A stretch of 15,911 bases of DNA from Methylotenera_A sp044222005. Its GTDB lineage: Bacteria; Pseudomonadota; Gammaproteobacteria; Burkholderiales; Methylophilaceae. Made by a program: the position numbers and the translations under genes. Of this stretch, positions 1-7,742 are shown piece by piece (the first letter of the stretch is position 1; the number at the start of each line of letters is the position of its first letter). The notes below the pieces were generated by a model that was not told the origin of the DNA, did not search any database, and was given only the letters and a program-made list of their open reading frames with translations. Location: the NCBI GenBank assembly GCA_044222005.1, contig JBGANY010000021.1, positions 1-15,911 on the forward strand. Reading direction: 5' to 3'.

Positions 1-2739
1 GCCCACTGCGGTGATGTCCGCTGCCGTAAAGCCAACCGGCGCTTCACTGAAGGTGAAGGTCACCACAGAGCTGGTGTCCGCATTGTTCAGGCTCGTGTCT
101 ACAATATCGACCGTCAGGCTCGGTGCGGCCGCGTCAACCGTGTAGCTTTCGGTGTCAGTGGCGGTGCCGGCGTTGCCGGCCGCGTCCAGGGTGGTGATGG
201 AGGCGTCGATCACTTTGTCGGCATCGGCGACCAGGGCGGCGCCCGGCACCGGGATGCTGAAGCTGAAACCGGCCGCGACTAATCCTGTGTACGCCGTGCT
301 GTTGATGGTTAACGTCACGGTGTCGCCGACCTTGGCGTCGCCGCCGACCGTGCCGGTAATGGCCACGTTGCCGCCGGCTTCGGCGATGTTGATCACGTCA
401 TCGGCGGTGATGTTGGCGCTGAGCGTGATGGTCGGGACCGGCGGCGCATCATTGTCGATAATAGTACCTGTTCCTGAGTTAACTGCGATAACGGCACCTA
501 CAGAAGGGTTAGACAAAATAACACTGAAAGTTTCTAACGCCTCGACCAGCCCATCGTCAATAATATTTAGTGTAATTGTCTGTGACAATACACCAGAAGC
601 AAAACTCAAGGTTCCTGCCAGTGCATTAATACCTGCCGCATAATCTGCAGCGGTTGCAGTATTGGCGACCGTATTGTAGTCAACAGTTACGGTACCGGCT
701 GCGGGGTTAGACAAACTAACCGTGAAGGTGATAGTGCCTGCTGCCTCATTCACAGTAACATCATCGATTGCGAATTGAGGGGTGCCATCATTATCGATAA
801 TCGTTGCTGTTGCAGCGGCTGCAACAGGAGCTGCTCCGCTGACAGGGGTGGCCGTTAAGCTAAAAGTTTCATTGCTTTCTGAAGTCGCATCATCAGTAGT
901 AGCAATACGCAGCTGTATTGAACTGGCGCCTGCAGGGATCGTGACATTGCCTATTACTGGCGCCCATACTGTGCCATTGAAAAACTCTAATGCGGCCGGC
1001 GAACTGGTGTCGGTGCCTATCGTTGCCGTGCCTGATGCCAAACTGGGGGTAAATACAACAGGGCTCGTGCTTGTGTTGGAAAGCGAAACAGTAAAGACAG
1101 CCATCCCGCCTTCGACAAGCGGTGCAGAAGCTACTACTGAGAGGCTTGGCGTATCGTCATCCGAGCCTCCAGCACCTGTGCCATCGTCCTTGATTGTACC
1201 TATGCCTAGGCCGTCTGCAATACTGGCATTGGTTGCGCCTGAGAGATTGACATTAAAGGTTTCAGCACCTTCAAACACGTTGTCATTATTGATGTTGAGC
1301 GTGATGGTTTGTGTTGTAACACCTGGTGCAAAAGTGAGTGTGCCGGCTAAAGGGCTGATTCCTGCAGCATAATCAGCAGGATTGGTTGCGCTGCCATCCG
1401 TAGTGCTGTAGCCAACGCTGACAGTCTGAGCAGATACTGCTGACAACGTCACGGTAAAAGTGATAGTGCCCGCCGCCTCGTTAACCGTGACATCGTTAAT
1501 ACTCAGGCTAGGTGCCGCATCGTCATCTGTGATAGTACCTGTGCCTGTGACACCACCGATGGTGAGTGGTACAGTTTCATCCGGCTCGTCTGTTGTGTCT
1601 TGTGTAGTTGGCACCGTAACGGTAAAACTGGTCACTCCAGGCGCCACAGTAATAGTGCCGTCACCATTATTTGTAACCCCCGGGCCAAACACTGGAGCAC
1701 CAATATCGCCAGCAGAAGCAGTGCCGCCACCTAAGCTGAATGGATAAGTGACAGGCGTGCTGCTCGGGTTGCTCAACGTGACGGTGTATACCAGGTTAGT
1801 GCCTTCTGGCACTGCGTCATCGCCAGCGCCGGCTGCGCCTGGCTCTACTGAGGTGATGGTCGGGGCGTTGTCATCATCAGTGATGGTGCCCACGGCGCTG
1901 GTGCCGCCAACCGAGATGTTGTAGGTCTCGGCTGCGCCTTCGTCAATGGTATCGAGCGCGGTCGGCACTGTCACGGTGAAGCTAGTGACGCCAGCCGGCA
2001 CCGTGAGAACGCCGCCACTCAGGGTCACGCCGTTACTGAAGGTCGGTGTTGCCGTATAGTCGGCGCCAGAAGTGGCTGTGCCGCCGCCAAGCGCAAAAGC
2101 ATAGGTAGTAGCGCTGCTGGTGGCGCTGCTTAAGGTAACCGTGTGGATCAGGCTGGCGCCTTCGACCCGAGTGTCGGATGAAATACTGCTAACAACGGGG
2201 GTAACACTACCACTACCACTGCCGCTACCACCTGCACCCTTATTGTCATCCAGATCACCGTTTTCTAACAGACGGCCATTAATTGGCTGATCTTGTATGT
2301 TGGCCCTAAAATTAAAGTCGTATTGGAAGCCAAACTGATTAAGCACATCATTAATTCTCAGCAAGGCAACAAAATCGAAGCCGCGTATCGTCATCAAGCC
2401 ATTGCCACCAGCAGTGGTTTCTTCCAAGACTTCATTCACATCTTTACCGCTTTCAATCGCCTTAATCACGGTTTCTATGGTGGCAAGATTCACCGACCCA
2501 TCAAGGCTGTCAAAACCCAACGCATTGGTCAGGTCTTCGGTAAAGGCAACCAACTGATCCGGGCCAATATGCATAGGGCGGCCATTGGCCAGCTCAAGCT
2601 CGACATCGGCACCCGGTGTAGTCTGTATGGTGTCGCTGGTCTGTACAGTATCGCCAAGCTGAAGCTCACGCTTAGCGCCATTATCTGTAATGAGGTATGC
2701 AGTACCTGTCAGTGCGACTACTTTGCCGATTAATGCCAT
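1..2739 (-). CDS. lapA: LapA-like giant type I-secreted surface adhesin, N-terminal 913 residues (3' end off the window)
   Basis: The minus-strand frame is open from an ATG at 2739 to the window edge (exactly 913 codons, no stop), so the C-terminus with any RTX repeats and secretion signal is missing. An AGGA ribosome-binding site lies about 8 bases upstream. Residues 1 to about 107 resemble the LapA retention module (starts MALIGKVVALTG; contains LELANGRPMHIG), which plugs the outer-membrane pore. A LapG-site candidate TTAGG lies at residues 108-112, close to where LapA of Pseudomonas fluorescens is cut. A Gly-Ser linker near residues 170-178 is followed by five Calx-beta-like modules, each ending in an acidic DDD, DDG or DND turn, then Ig-like domains running off the edge. 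No N-terminal signal peptide is seen, as expected for type I secretion. Neighbouring lapG, lapD, lapB and lapC genes strongly support the assignment. Substrate or surface bound cannot be read from this sequence. Confidence 0.9.
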   Translation of the reverse strand, partial: MALIGKVVALTGTAYLITDNGAKRELQLGDTVQTSDTIQTTPGADVELELANGRPMHIGPDQLVAFTEDLTNALGFDSLDGSVNLATIETVIKAIESGKDVNEVLEETTAGGNGLMTIRGFDFVALLRINDVLNQFGFQYDFNFRANIQDQPINGRLLENGDLDDNKGAGGSGSGSGSVTPVVSSISSDTRVEGASLIHTVTLSSATSSATTYAFALGGGTATSGADYTATPTFSNGVTLSGGVLTVPAGVTSFTVTVPTALDTIDEGAAETYNISVGGTSAVGTITDDDNAPTITSVEPGAAGAGDDAVPEGTNLVYTVTLSNPSSTPVTYPFSLGGGTASAGDIGAPVFGPGVTNNGDGTITVAPGVTSFTVTVPTTQDTTDEPDETVPLTIGGVTGTGTITDDDAAPSLSINDVTVNEAAGTITFTVTLSAVSAQTVSVGYSTTDGSATNPADYAAGISPLAGTLTFAPGVTTQTITLNINNDNVFEGAETFNVNLSGATNASIADGLGIGTIKDDGTGAGGSDDDTPSLSVVASAPLVEGGMAVFTVSLSNTSTSPVVFTPSLASGTATIGTDTSSPAALEFFNGTVWAPVIGNVTIPAGASSIQLRIATTDDATSESNETFSLTATPVSGAAPVAAAATATIIDNDGTPQFAIDDVTVNEAAGTITFTVSLSNPAAGTVTVDYNTVANTATAADYAAGINALAGTLSFASGVLSQTITLNIIDDGLVEALETFSVILSNPSVGAVIAVNSGTGTIIDNDAPPVPTITLSANITADDVINIAEAGGNVAITGTVGGDAKVGDTVTLTINSTAYTGLVAAGFSFSIPVPGAALVADADKVIDASITTLDAAGNAGTATDTESYTVDAAAPSLTVDIVDTSLNNADTSSVVTFTFSEAPVGFTAADITAVG
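446..2200 (-). repeat. Tandem array of five Calx-beta-like modules within lapA
   Basis: Approximate module limits on the minus strand are 2200-1867, 1866-1519, 1512-1179, 1155-787 and 780-446. Each is about 110-120 residues, carries a central run of the type TVTLS or TVSLS, and ends in a GTI(T/K/I)D(D/N)D turn likely to bind calcium between domains. Modules 3 and 5 are clearly closer to each other than to the rest: both have DVTVNEAAGTITFTV, ADYAAGI, LAGTL and QTITLNI in the same order. Downstream of 446 the array changes to Ig-like domains (about 440-120, then 118 to the edge). Such arrays act as extender or adhesive regions. The domain assignment is by eye. Confidence 0.75.
2404..2418 (-). 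other. Candidate LapG cleavage site in LapA (TTAGG, residues 108-112)
   Basis: The codons read T108-T109-A110-G111-G112 after VLEE. The site lies at the same distance from the N-terminus as the TAAG site of P. fluorescens LapA, which is cut between two alanines near residue 108. Aligned on the following Gly, the first Ala (P1) is Thr here; aligned on TA, the second Ala is Gly. Either way the di-alanine is missing. No other di-alanine is found in residues 90-150 of this protein, so this is the best candidate. Confidence 0.6.
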
Positions 2740-3073
2740 GTTGATGTCCTGATTCAAAAAATTCAATGCTGGTTAAATGCCTTTTTCTACAATCGCATTA
2801 AATACGCTATTCGGGTAAAAAACCATTGTACCAATGGCCAATATGCCAAAGCGCACATGTCTTGGGAAATGCACTACAAAAACCATCTTTATTCATAGAT
2901 GTGACTGCCCCTTAAAAGCTGATAATCACGGAGATCGTCCATTTATTTACGGATGCTTTTCTCAATTCTTTATAGATTTGATAACTTGGGTTTGATAGCT
3001 TGGGGCACGCATTATTTCAGGTTTCAAAAAACAATTAACTTTTTCAAAGCATATCAACAGCATCATTTCTTTC
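2740..3073. promoter_or_regulatory. Divergent intergenic region between lapA and lapG
   Basis: This 334-base AT-rich stretch must hold promoters for lapA (leftward) and lapG-lapD (rightward), unless lapG starts further upstream. A 15-base perfect palindrome, CCATTG-TAC-CAATGG, sits at 2823-2837, about 84 bases upstream of the lapA start and so placed for an operator or leader hairpin. A weaker repeat CATCT/AGATG spans 2884-2901. A TATAGA hexamer at 2971-2976 could be a -10 element for lapG, but no well-spaced -35 is convincing. The frame leading into lapG is open from 2999. No tRNA, terminator with a T-run or recognisable riboswitch core was seen. Confidence 0.5.
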
Positions 3074-3712
3074 GTGATGCTGTTAATCTGCTTTACCGGC
3101 ATTTACGCGGCTGGCTATGATTTCAGCAAATTCAGTAGCTTAGCCAAACTACGGTACGGTGAAGAGGCCTATAAAAACACCCTGGAACTTCAAGAGTTAA
3201 TGACATCTTTAAAATCTGCGCCTGAAGCAGAAAAACTCCGACAAATAAACGATTTTTTTAACCGTAACATTAACTTTGCTGAAGATATCGATCTGTGGGG
3301 AAAATCAGACTACTGGGCAACGCCATTAGAATCCATCGGCCGCCAAGCCGGTGATTGCGAAGACTACAGCATTGCCAAATATACTTTCCTTAAAATCCTC
3401 AAAGTGCCTAACGAAAAACTGCGGCTTACCTACGTTAGAGCAGAAATCTTGCGGCAGGATCAACGAGTTGTACTAGCCCATATGGTACTTGGCTACTATG
3501 CGACGCCGCAATCCGAACCATTGATTTTAGATAGTTTAGTGCCAGAAATTATGCCATCATCTAACAGAAAAGATTTAACCCCCATTTTCAGCTTTAACGA
3601 CAAAGGCCTGTGGGTGGGCTCCAGTAGCCAATCTAAAGGCGACTCGACATCACATCTGTCCCGATGGCGTGATGTTTTAATGCGTATTCAGATGGATGGG
3701 ATAAATAATTGA
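3074..3712 (+). CDS. lapG: LapG-like periplasmic cysteine protease (transglutaminase-like, calcium dependent)
   Basis: This protease releases the adhesin by cutting its N-terminal module in the periplasm. It has the bacterial transglutaminase-like cysteine protease layout: Cys95 in GDCEDYS, His136 in AHMVLGYY and Asp153 in ILDSL form the catalytic triad. The acidic residues flanking Cys95 (Asp94, Glu96) match the calcium-binding positions known for LapG. Length (212 residues) fits the family. The start is unsure: GTG 3074 or ATG 3077 gives a hydrophobic segment without a basic n-region. The open frame upstream encodes FKKQLTFSKHINSIISF, which would complete a normal signal peptide, but contains no ATG, GTG or TTG; an ATT at 3011 or 3014 after a GGGG is possible. 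lapD follows 15 bases after the stop, so the two are co-transcribed. Confidence 0.9.
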   Translation: MMLLICFTGIYAAGYDFSKFSSLAKLRYGEEAYKNTLELQELMTSLKSAPEAEKLRQINDFFNRNINFAEDIDLWGKSDYWATPLESIGRQAGDCEDYSIAKYTFLKILKVPNEKLRLTYVRAEILRQDQRVVLAHMVLGYYATPQSEPLILDSLVPEIMPSSNRKDLTPIFSFNDKGLWVGSSSQSKGDSTSHLSRWRDVLMRIQMDGINN

Positions 3713-3727
3713 AAGTAAGGAATTGAT

Positions 3728-5668
3728 ATGTCACTCAACAATATGTCTCTTATTAAGCAACTTTGGCTAGCGATATTGTTTACAGTTACTTTGGCGTCCA
3801 GCGGCAGCTTTGTCTTAAGCACGCTATCGAGCAAAAATTATCTGGAAGAACAGCTGCAAACAAAGAATATTGACAACGTCACTTCACTTGCGCTGTCCAT
3901 GTCGCAATTGAAAAAAGACCCTGTTACGCTGGATCTATTATTATCGGCACAATTTGATTCCGGCCACTATCGCTACATCGGCCTGTTTGACCCGGATGGT
4001 AAATTGATCAGCGAGCGTGTCAACGCCAACAGCCAGACCAAAGCGCCCAGATGGTTCACCAAGCTTATCCCAATTAAAGTGCTGGCAGGCGTGGCCAACG
4101 TGCAGGATGGCTGGGCGCAGTATGGCTCGCTTGCGTTAGAAAGCGATGTCAACTTTGCCTATGATAAGCTTTGGGATGCCACGTTGCTGATTGCATTATG
4201 GACGTTTCTGATCGGCCTGCTGGCCTGCTATGCAGGTGGAAAAATCCTGCGCAAAATCCTTAGCCCCCTCGATGAAGTCGTCAGCCAGGCAAAAGCAATT
4301 GGTGAAGATAGATTCATTACCATTGATGAACCCAAAACGCTGGAGTTTAAGGCGGTGGTACGCGAGATGAACAACCTTTCCAATCGAATCAAGGCAACGG
4401 TGACCAAAGAATCTGCACGCCTGGAAGAACTGCGCTACAAAATCAACTACGACGATGTTACGGGACTGATGAACCGTGATTACTTCGTGAATACCATGGA
4501 GACTAACCTCGGCCATGACGAATTCAATGAAGGTGCTTTGGTGATATTCAGGCTATCGAATCTGGCACAACTGGATGAAGCCATGGGCTATCCGCAGGCC
4601 AATGCACTGCTAAGGCGTATCAGCAGCGCGCTGGAATCAGAATGCGAAAAGAATACTTCCCTTATCTCCGGCAGACTAAGCGGAACCGAGTTTGCTGTAT
4701 TCTGCAAGCAAACCACAGATGAATTCGCGCTTGCCAACCAGTTGAAAGATGCGGTCACCCAGGCAGCCGAAATTGATAACGCTGAATTGACTGCGCGTTT
4801 TTTGGTGGTGACTACAAAAGCCAGAAAAATGGATGAGACCGCTTCACTGTTTAAAGTGCTTGAATTCATCCTGAATCTTTCCAGCTTAAGTGAAGAAAAT
4901 TACCTGCGTGTGATCAACGCCAGCAGTATTGCGGTAACAGAAAGCCACTATCTGGTGGAATGGGAAACGTCGCTCAATGACGCGCTTTCAAAAAAACGCA
5001 TCAAACTCGGGCACTATCCGGTAATCACTACCGAAGGCACGCTGATCCACAACGAAAGCCCGGTAAGGCTTCAATTGGAACCTGGCGGAAAATGGCATAG
5101 CGCGGGCGAATTCATTAACTGGGCTACGCAACTCAACCTGATTAAAACCATCGACGAGCTGGTTCTGGAAACGGCCATACTGTTATTGGCGCAAGGCGCC
5201 AGCCCGATGTGCCTGAATGTTTCTTCGAGCGCAATGTGCGACCGTAAATATATTCAAAAAGCCGCTAAGCTGGTCAAGCAGCATCTGCAACATCCATCTT
5301 TGTTGAGCTTTGAAGTGCCAGAAATCGCAGCGTTTGAACATCTGAATGAATTCAAACATTTCTGCAGCAAACTAAAAGCCGTGGGCTGTCATGTAGGGGT
5401 TGAGCACGTTGGCCTGAGAATTTCCCGCTTGGGCGAACTGCACGATATTGGCCTGGATTATATTAAATTTGATGCCTCCATTGTTCGCGGCATCAATAGC
5501 AATGAAACCAACAAAACCCTCCTACGGGGCTTGTGCATGGTCGCGCATTCCATAGGCGTGCGAGCGATTGCTGAAGGCGTGAACAACGACGATGAAATTG
5601 AATCGCTGAAGGAAATTGGCATTGATGGTTTAACAGGGCCGGGCGTTAAATTCCAGCAAGCAAACTAG
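3728..5668 (+). CDS. lapD: LapD-like inner-membrane c-di-GMP receptor (degenerate GGDEF-EAL)
   Basis: LapD senses cytoplasmic c-di-GMP and sequesters LapG in the periplasm. Order: membrane helix about 10-32, periplasmic output domain about 33-148 with the conserved Trp129 in GWAQYGSL (the Trp hairpin known to bind LapG), second helix about 151-172, HAMP about 170-225, GGDEF-like 240-400 and EAL-like 410-646. The GGDEF motif is SGTEF, so no cyclase activity is expected. In the EAL domain the signature is ESPVRL, and the metal-binding DDFG is replaced by EHVG near residues 559-562, so hydrolysis is unlikely, while Asn497, Glu529, Lys580 and Glu616 remain, consistent with ligand binding. The ATG at 3728 has AAGGA six bases upstream. 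A second ATG at 3743 aligns with the usual MSLxKQL start of the family but has no ribosome-binding site. Length 646 is typical. Confidence 0.93.
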   Translation: MSLNNMSLIKQLWLAILFTVTLASSGSFVLSTLSSKNYLEEQLQTKNIDNVTSLALSMSQLKKDPVTLDLLLSAQFDSGHYRYIGLFDPDGKLISERVNANSQTKAPRWFTKLIPIKVLAGVANVQDGWAQYGSLALESDVNFAYDKLWDATLLIALWTFLIGLLACYAGGKILRKILSPLDEVVSQAKAIGEDRFITIDEPKTLEFKAVVREMNNLSNRIKATVTKESARLEELRYKINYDDVTGLMNRDYFVNTMETNLGHDEFNEGALVIFRLSNLAQLDEAMGYPQANALLRRISSALESECEKNTSLISGRLSGTEFAVFCKQTTDEFALANQLKDAVTQAAEIDNAELTARFLVVTTKARKMDETASLFKVLEFILNLSSLSEENYLRVINASSIAVTESHYLVEWETSLNDALSKKRIKLGHYPVITTEGTLIHNESPVRLQLEPGGKWHSAGEFINWATQLNLIKTIDELVLETAILLLAQGASPMCLNVSSSAMCDRKYIQKAAKLVKQHLQHPSLLSFEVPEIAAFEHLNEFKHFCSKLKAVGCHVGVEHVGLRISRLGELHDIGLDYIKFDASIVRGINSNETNKTLLRGLCMVAHSIGVRAIAEGVNNDDEIESLKEIGIDGLTGPGVKFQQAN

Positions 5669-5676
5669 GGAAAGAT

Positions 5677-6300
5677 TTAGTGGCGGTAGTTACTGTTCAG
5701 CATCAACGCCAGCTGCAATCTGTCCTTCACTTTCAAGCACTCGAAAGTGGCAGCAAGATGCGCTTTAACTGTTCGTTCCGAGATGTCTAGAATCCGCGCT
5801 ATTTCTTTGTTGCTCAAACCTTTCGCGGCTTCCATCGCCACATCTTTCTGCCGTCTGGTTAACTGGGCCAGCAAAGTTTCTACCTGTTTGGGCTGGTTGC
5901 CTACCAGCTTTGCCGAAACTTCAATCAGTCGCTTCAACAGCTCGTTTCCCAGCCACAAACCACCATGGCTGATTACTGTCTTGATTTCCTTTAATATCTC
6001 CGGCGCAGAATACGCATGGCAGTAGCCGACCGCACCCAAGCTTAGCGCATACAGCGCTTCTGCCTGCACCGGCGCATTCGCCAGGACAATGATTTTTGCA
6101 TTTTTATAATGCGACTGGATAAGCGCAATCGTATTGGTCAGCCATTGCTGCCTGTCCTCATTCATGTGCAGCCAGAATAGAATCGCTTCGTCTTTTTGCG
6201 ACTTGGCCAGTTTCAAATCGCTAGTTAATTTAGCCTTAGGAAAAGCCTCAGACCAGCTGATTAAGCTTGTAGTTAATGGTGAAATGAAAATATCCTGCAT
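5677..6300 (-). CDS. LuxR/NarL-type transcriptional regulator with atypical receiver domain
   Basis: The 207-residue protein has a receiver-like N-terminal half (about 1-115) and a LuxR-type helix-turn-helix at about 147-203 (LTRRQKDVAMEAAKGLSNKE, then ISERTVKAHL). The strand that normally carries the phosphoacceptor Asp reads AILFWLHMNE with no Asp at that place, and the GYLLK-like Lys strand reads GYCHAYSAPE without Lys. It is therefore probably not controlled by phosphotransfer. ATG at 6300 is chosen because AGAGG lies four bases upstream; a TTG at 6303 would be too close to it. It is the third gene of the lapB-lapC operon (17 bases after lapC), so it likely regulates adhesin or biofilm genes; that role is inferred. 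It ends eight bases from the end of the converging lapD, with no room for a terminator. Confidence 0.85.
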   Translation of the reverse strand: MQDIFISPLTTSLISWSEAFPKAKLTSDLKLAKSQKDEAILFWLHMNEDRQQWLTNTIALIQSHYKNAKIIVLANAPVQAEALYALSLGAVGYCHAYSAPEILKEIKTVISHGGLWLGNELLKRLIEVSAKLVGNQPKQVETLLAQLTRRQKDVAMEAAKGLSNKEIARILDISERTVKAHLAATFECLKVKDRLQLALMLNSNYRH

Positions 6301-6317
6301 CAAACCTCTTTCACCCG

Positions 6318-7730
6318 CTATCTCTCGCTAAAAGCGTAAGACTTGGCCTTAAGCACGGGTTTCAGCAAATATGACAGTATGGTTTTTTTGCCGGTCAGAA
6401 TATCTACCTGTGCCACCATGCCGGGAATAATCGGCAAACCCTGTCCGATACTGGTCTGCAAAGTACGCACACGCACCAGATAATAAGCGTTGCCTTTGTC
6501 ATCCACGGTCGAGTTGGCTGCAATGCTCTCCACCACTGCATCCAGCGTGCCATAAATGGTGTAGTCGTAAGCCGTCAGTTTCACAACGGCCGGTTGCTTC
6601 GGGCGCAGAAACGCAATGTCTTTAATCTGCACTTTGGTTTCAATCACCAGGGTGTCATCGGTCGGCACAAGCTCCAATACTTCTTTGCCCGGCTGAATCA
6701 CCCCACCGACAGTATTGAAAAAAAGGCGGCTCACTTTGCCATTGACGGGGGATTTTAACGTTGCCTGTTTCACCTTGTCAGACAAAGCCACACTGGTTTC
6801 GGTGAGGCTGTTGAGCTTCGCTGTGGTGTCGTTTAGCTCGGTACGCACCTTGCTGCGGAAGCTCTGTTCCGACTCGGTGATTTTGCGCCTGGCTTCGCTA
6901 ATGCTGGTTTGCACGCGGCTAATTTGCGCTTTGGCCTGCTCAATCTCGCCTCTGGCTCTGGTGGCTTCGCGTTCCAGTTTTAGAATATCAATCTCGGAAA
7001 CCGCACCGCTGGCTAATAATGGCTTATTGGCGGCCAGTTCTTTGTTGGCAGATTCATGGGTTTTCTCGGCAAACTCTTTCTTAGACTGGAGTTCAAGCAG
7101 CTCTTTTTCACGCTGTTCCATCTGGTCGCGCGCGATATTCACAATTGAAGCCAGCTCTTCGCGGCTGGCATTGTATAACGCATATTCCTGCTCATACACC
7201 TGAGGGGTTTCTGTTTTAACTTCTGCCGGCGGATTAAACGCGCCACCCATTGCCAAGGCGCTTAGACGTGCCTGCTTGGCCAGCAAGGCCAGGTATTGGC
7301 CTTTGTTTTCGCGTAAGGATGACGCCACGCGCGTTTCGTCAATTTTAATCAAGGGCGTGCCGATTTTTACTACGTCGCCTTCTTTAATTAAAATCTCGGA
7401 CACGATGCCACCATCCAGCGACTGAATGATCTGCACCTGGCTTAAAGGGATCACTCTGCCCTCCCCACGTGTGACTTCATCCACTTTGGCAAAGCATGCC
7501 CACAACAGCGCAACCGCTAATATGGCAAGAATGCCATATAAAAGCTTTCTCGCTTTAAGCGGCGCTTGCTCTAAAATCGCCAGATCCGCTTCTTCTTGCC
7601 AGGCAAGATCATCACGACTCTCCGTAGGGACAGCGCGGTCTACCATGTAATAGATCGGCTTGGTGAGCCACGTTTGACTTTTAAGGAAGTCATTAAAGGC
7701 GCCAATTTTTTTGAATAACCCTTCACTCAT
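6318..7730 (-). CDS. lapC: HlyD-family membrane fusion protein of type I secretion system (LapC-like)
   Basis: This periplasmic adaptor links the LapB ABC exporter to a TolC-like outer-membrane channel for adhesin export. It has a cytoplasmic N-terminus of about 60 residues, one membrane helix at about 63-81 (LLYGILAILAVALLWACF), a first lipoyl-like half at about 94-131 (VQIIQSLDGGIVSEILIKEG), a long charged alpha-helical hairpin at about 180-310 rich in Glu, Lys and Gln, a second lipoyl half with SPVNGKVSRLFFNTVGGV, and a C-terminal beta-barrel region ending near 450. Length of 470 residues is usual. The ATG at 7730 lies 12 bases after the lapB stop, so it is in the same operon. No TolC/LapE gene is present in the window. 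Confidence 0.93.
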   Translation of the reverse strand: MSEGLFKKIGAFNDFLKSQTWLTKPIYYMVDRAVPTESRDDLAWQEEADLAILEQAPLKARKLLYGILAILAVALLWACFAKVDEVTRGEGRVIPLSQVQIIQSLDGGIVSEILIKEGDVVKIGTPLIKIDETRVASSLRENKGQYLALLAKQARLSALAMGGAFNPPAEVKTETPQVYEQEYALYNASREELASIVNIARDQMEQREKELLELQSKKEFAEKTHESANKELAANKPLLASGAVSEIDILKLEREATRARGEIEQAKAQISRVQTSISEARRKITESEQSFRSKVRTELNDTTAKLNSLTETSVALSDKVKQATLKSPVNGKVSRLFFNTVGGVIQPGKEVLELVPTDDTLVIETKVQIKDIAFLRPKQPAVVKLTAYDYTIYGTLDAVVESIAANSTVDDKGNAYYLVRVRTLQTSIGQGLPIIPGMVAQVDILTGKKTILSYLLKPVLKAKSYAFSER

Positions 7731-7742
7731 ATCATGCTCTGC

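Noticed and set aside
446..2200. Possible CRISPR-like repetition in the left region
   Set aside because: The periodicity is about 340 bases and reflects protein domain repeats; there are no short identical repeats with unique spacers.
152..2733. Four plus-strand open frames in the left region
   Set aside because: They are antisense to the continuous lapA frame, rich in Pro, Val and Ser as expected from repeat-coding DNA read backwards, and have no domain features or ribosome-binding sites.
2953..3120. Short plus-strand frame starting ATG 2953 overlapping the lapG start
   Set aside because: About 55 codons in a different frame, no ribosome-binding site and no signal-peptide or domain features; it does not join lapG without a frameshift for which there is no evidence.
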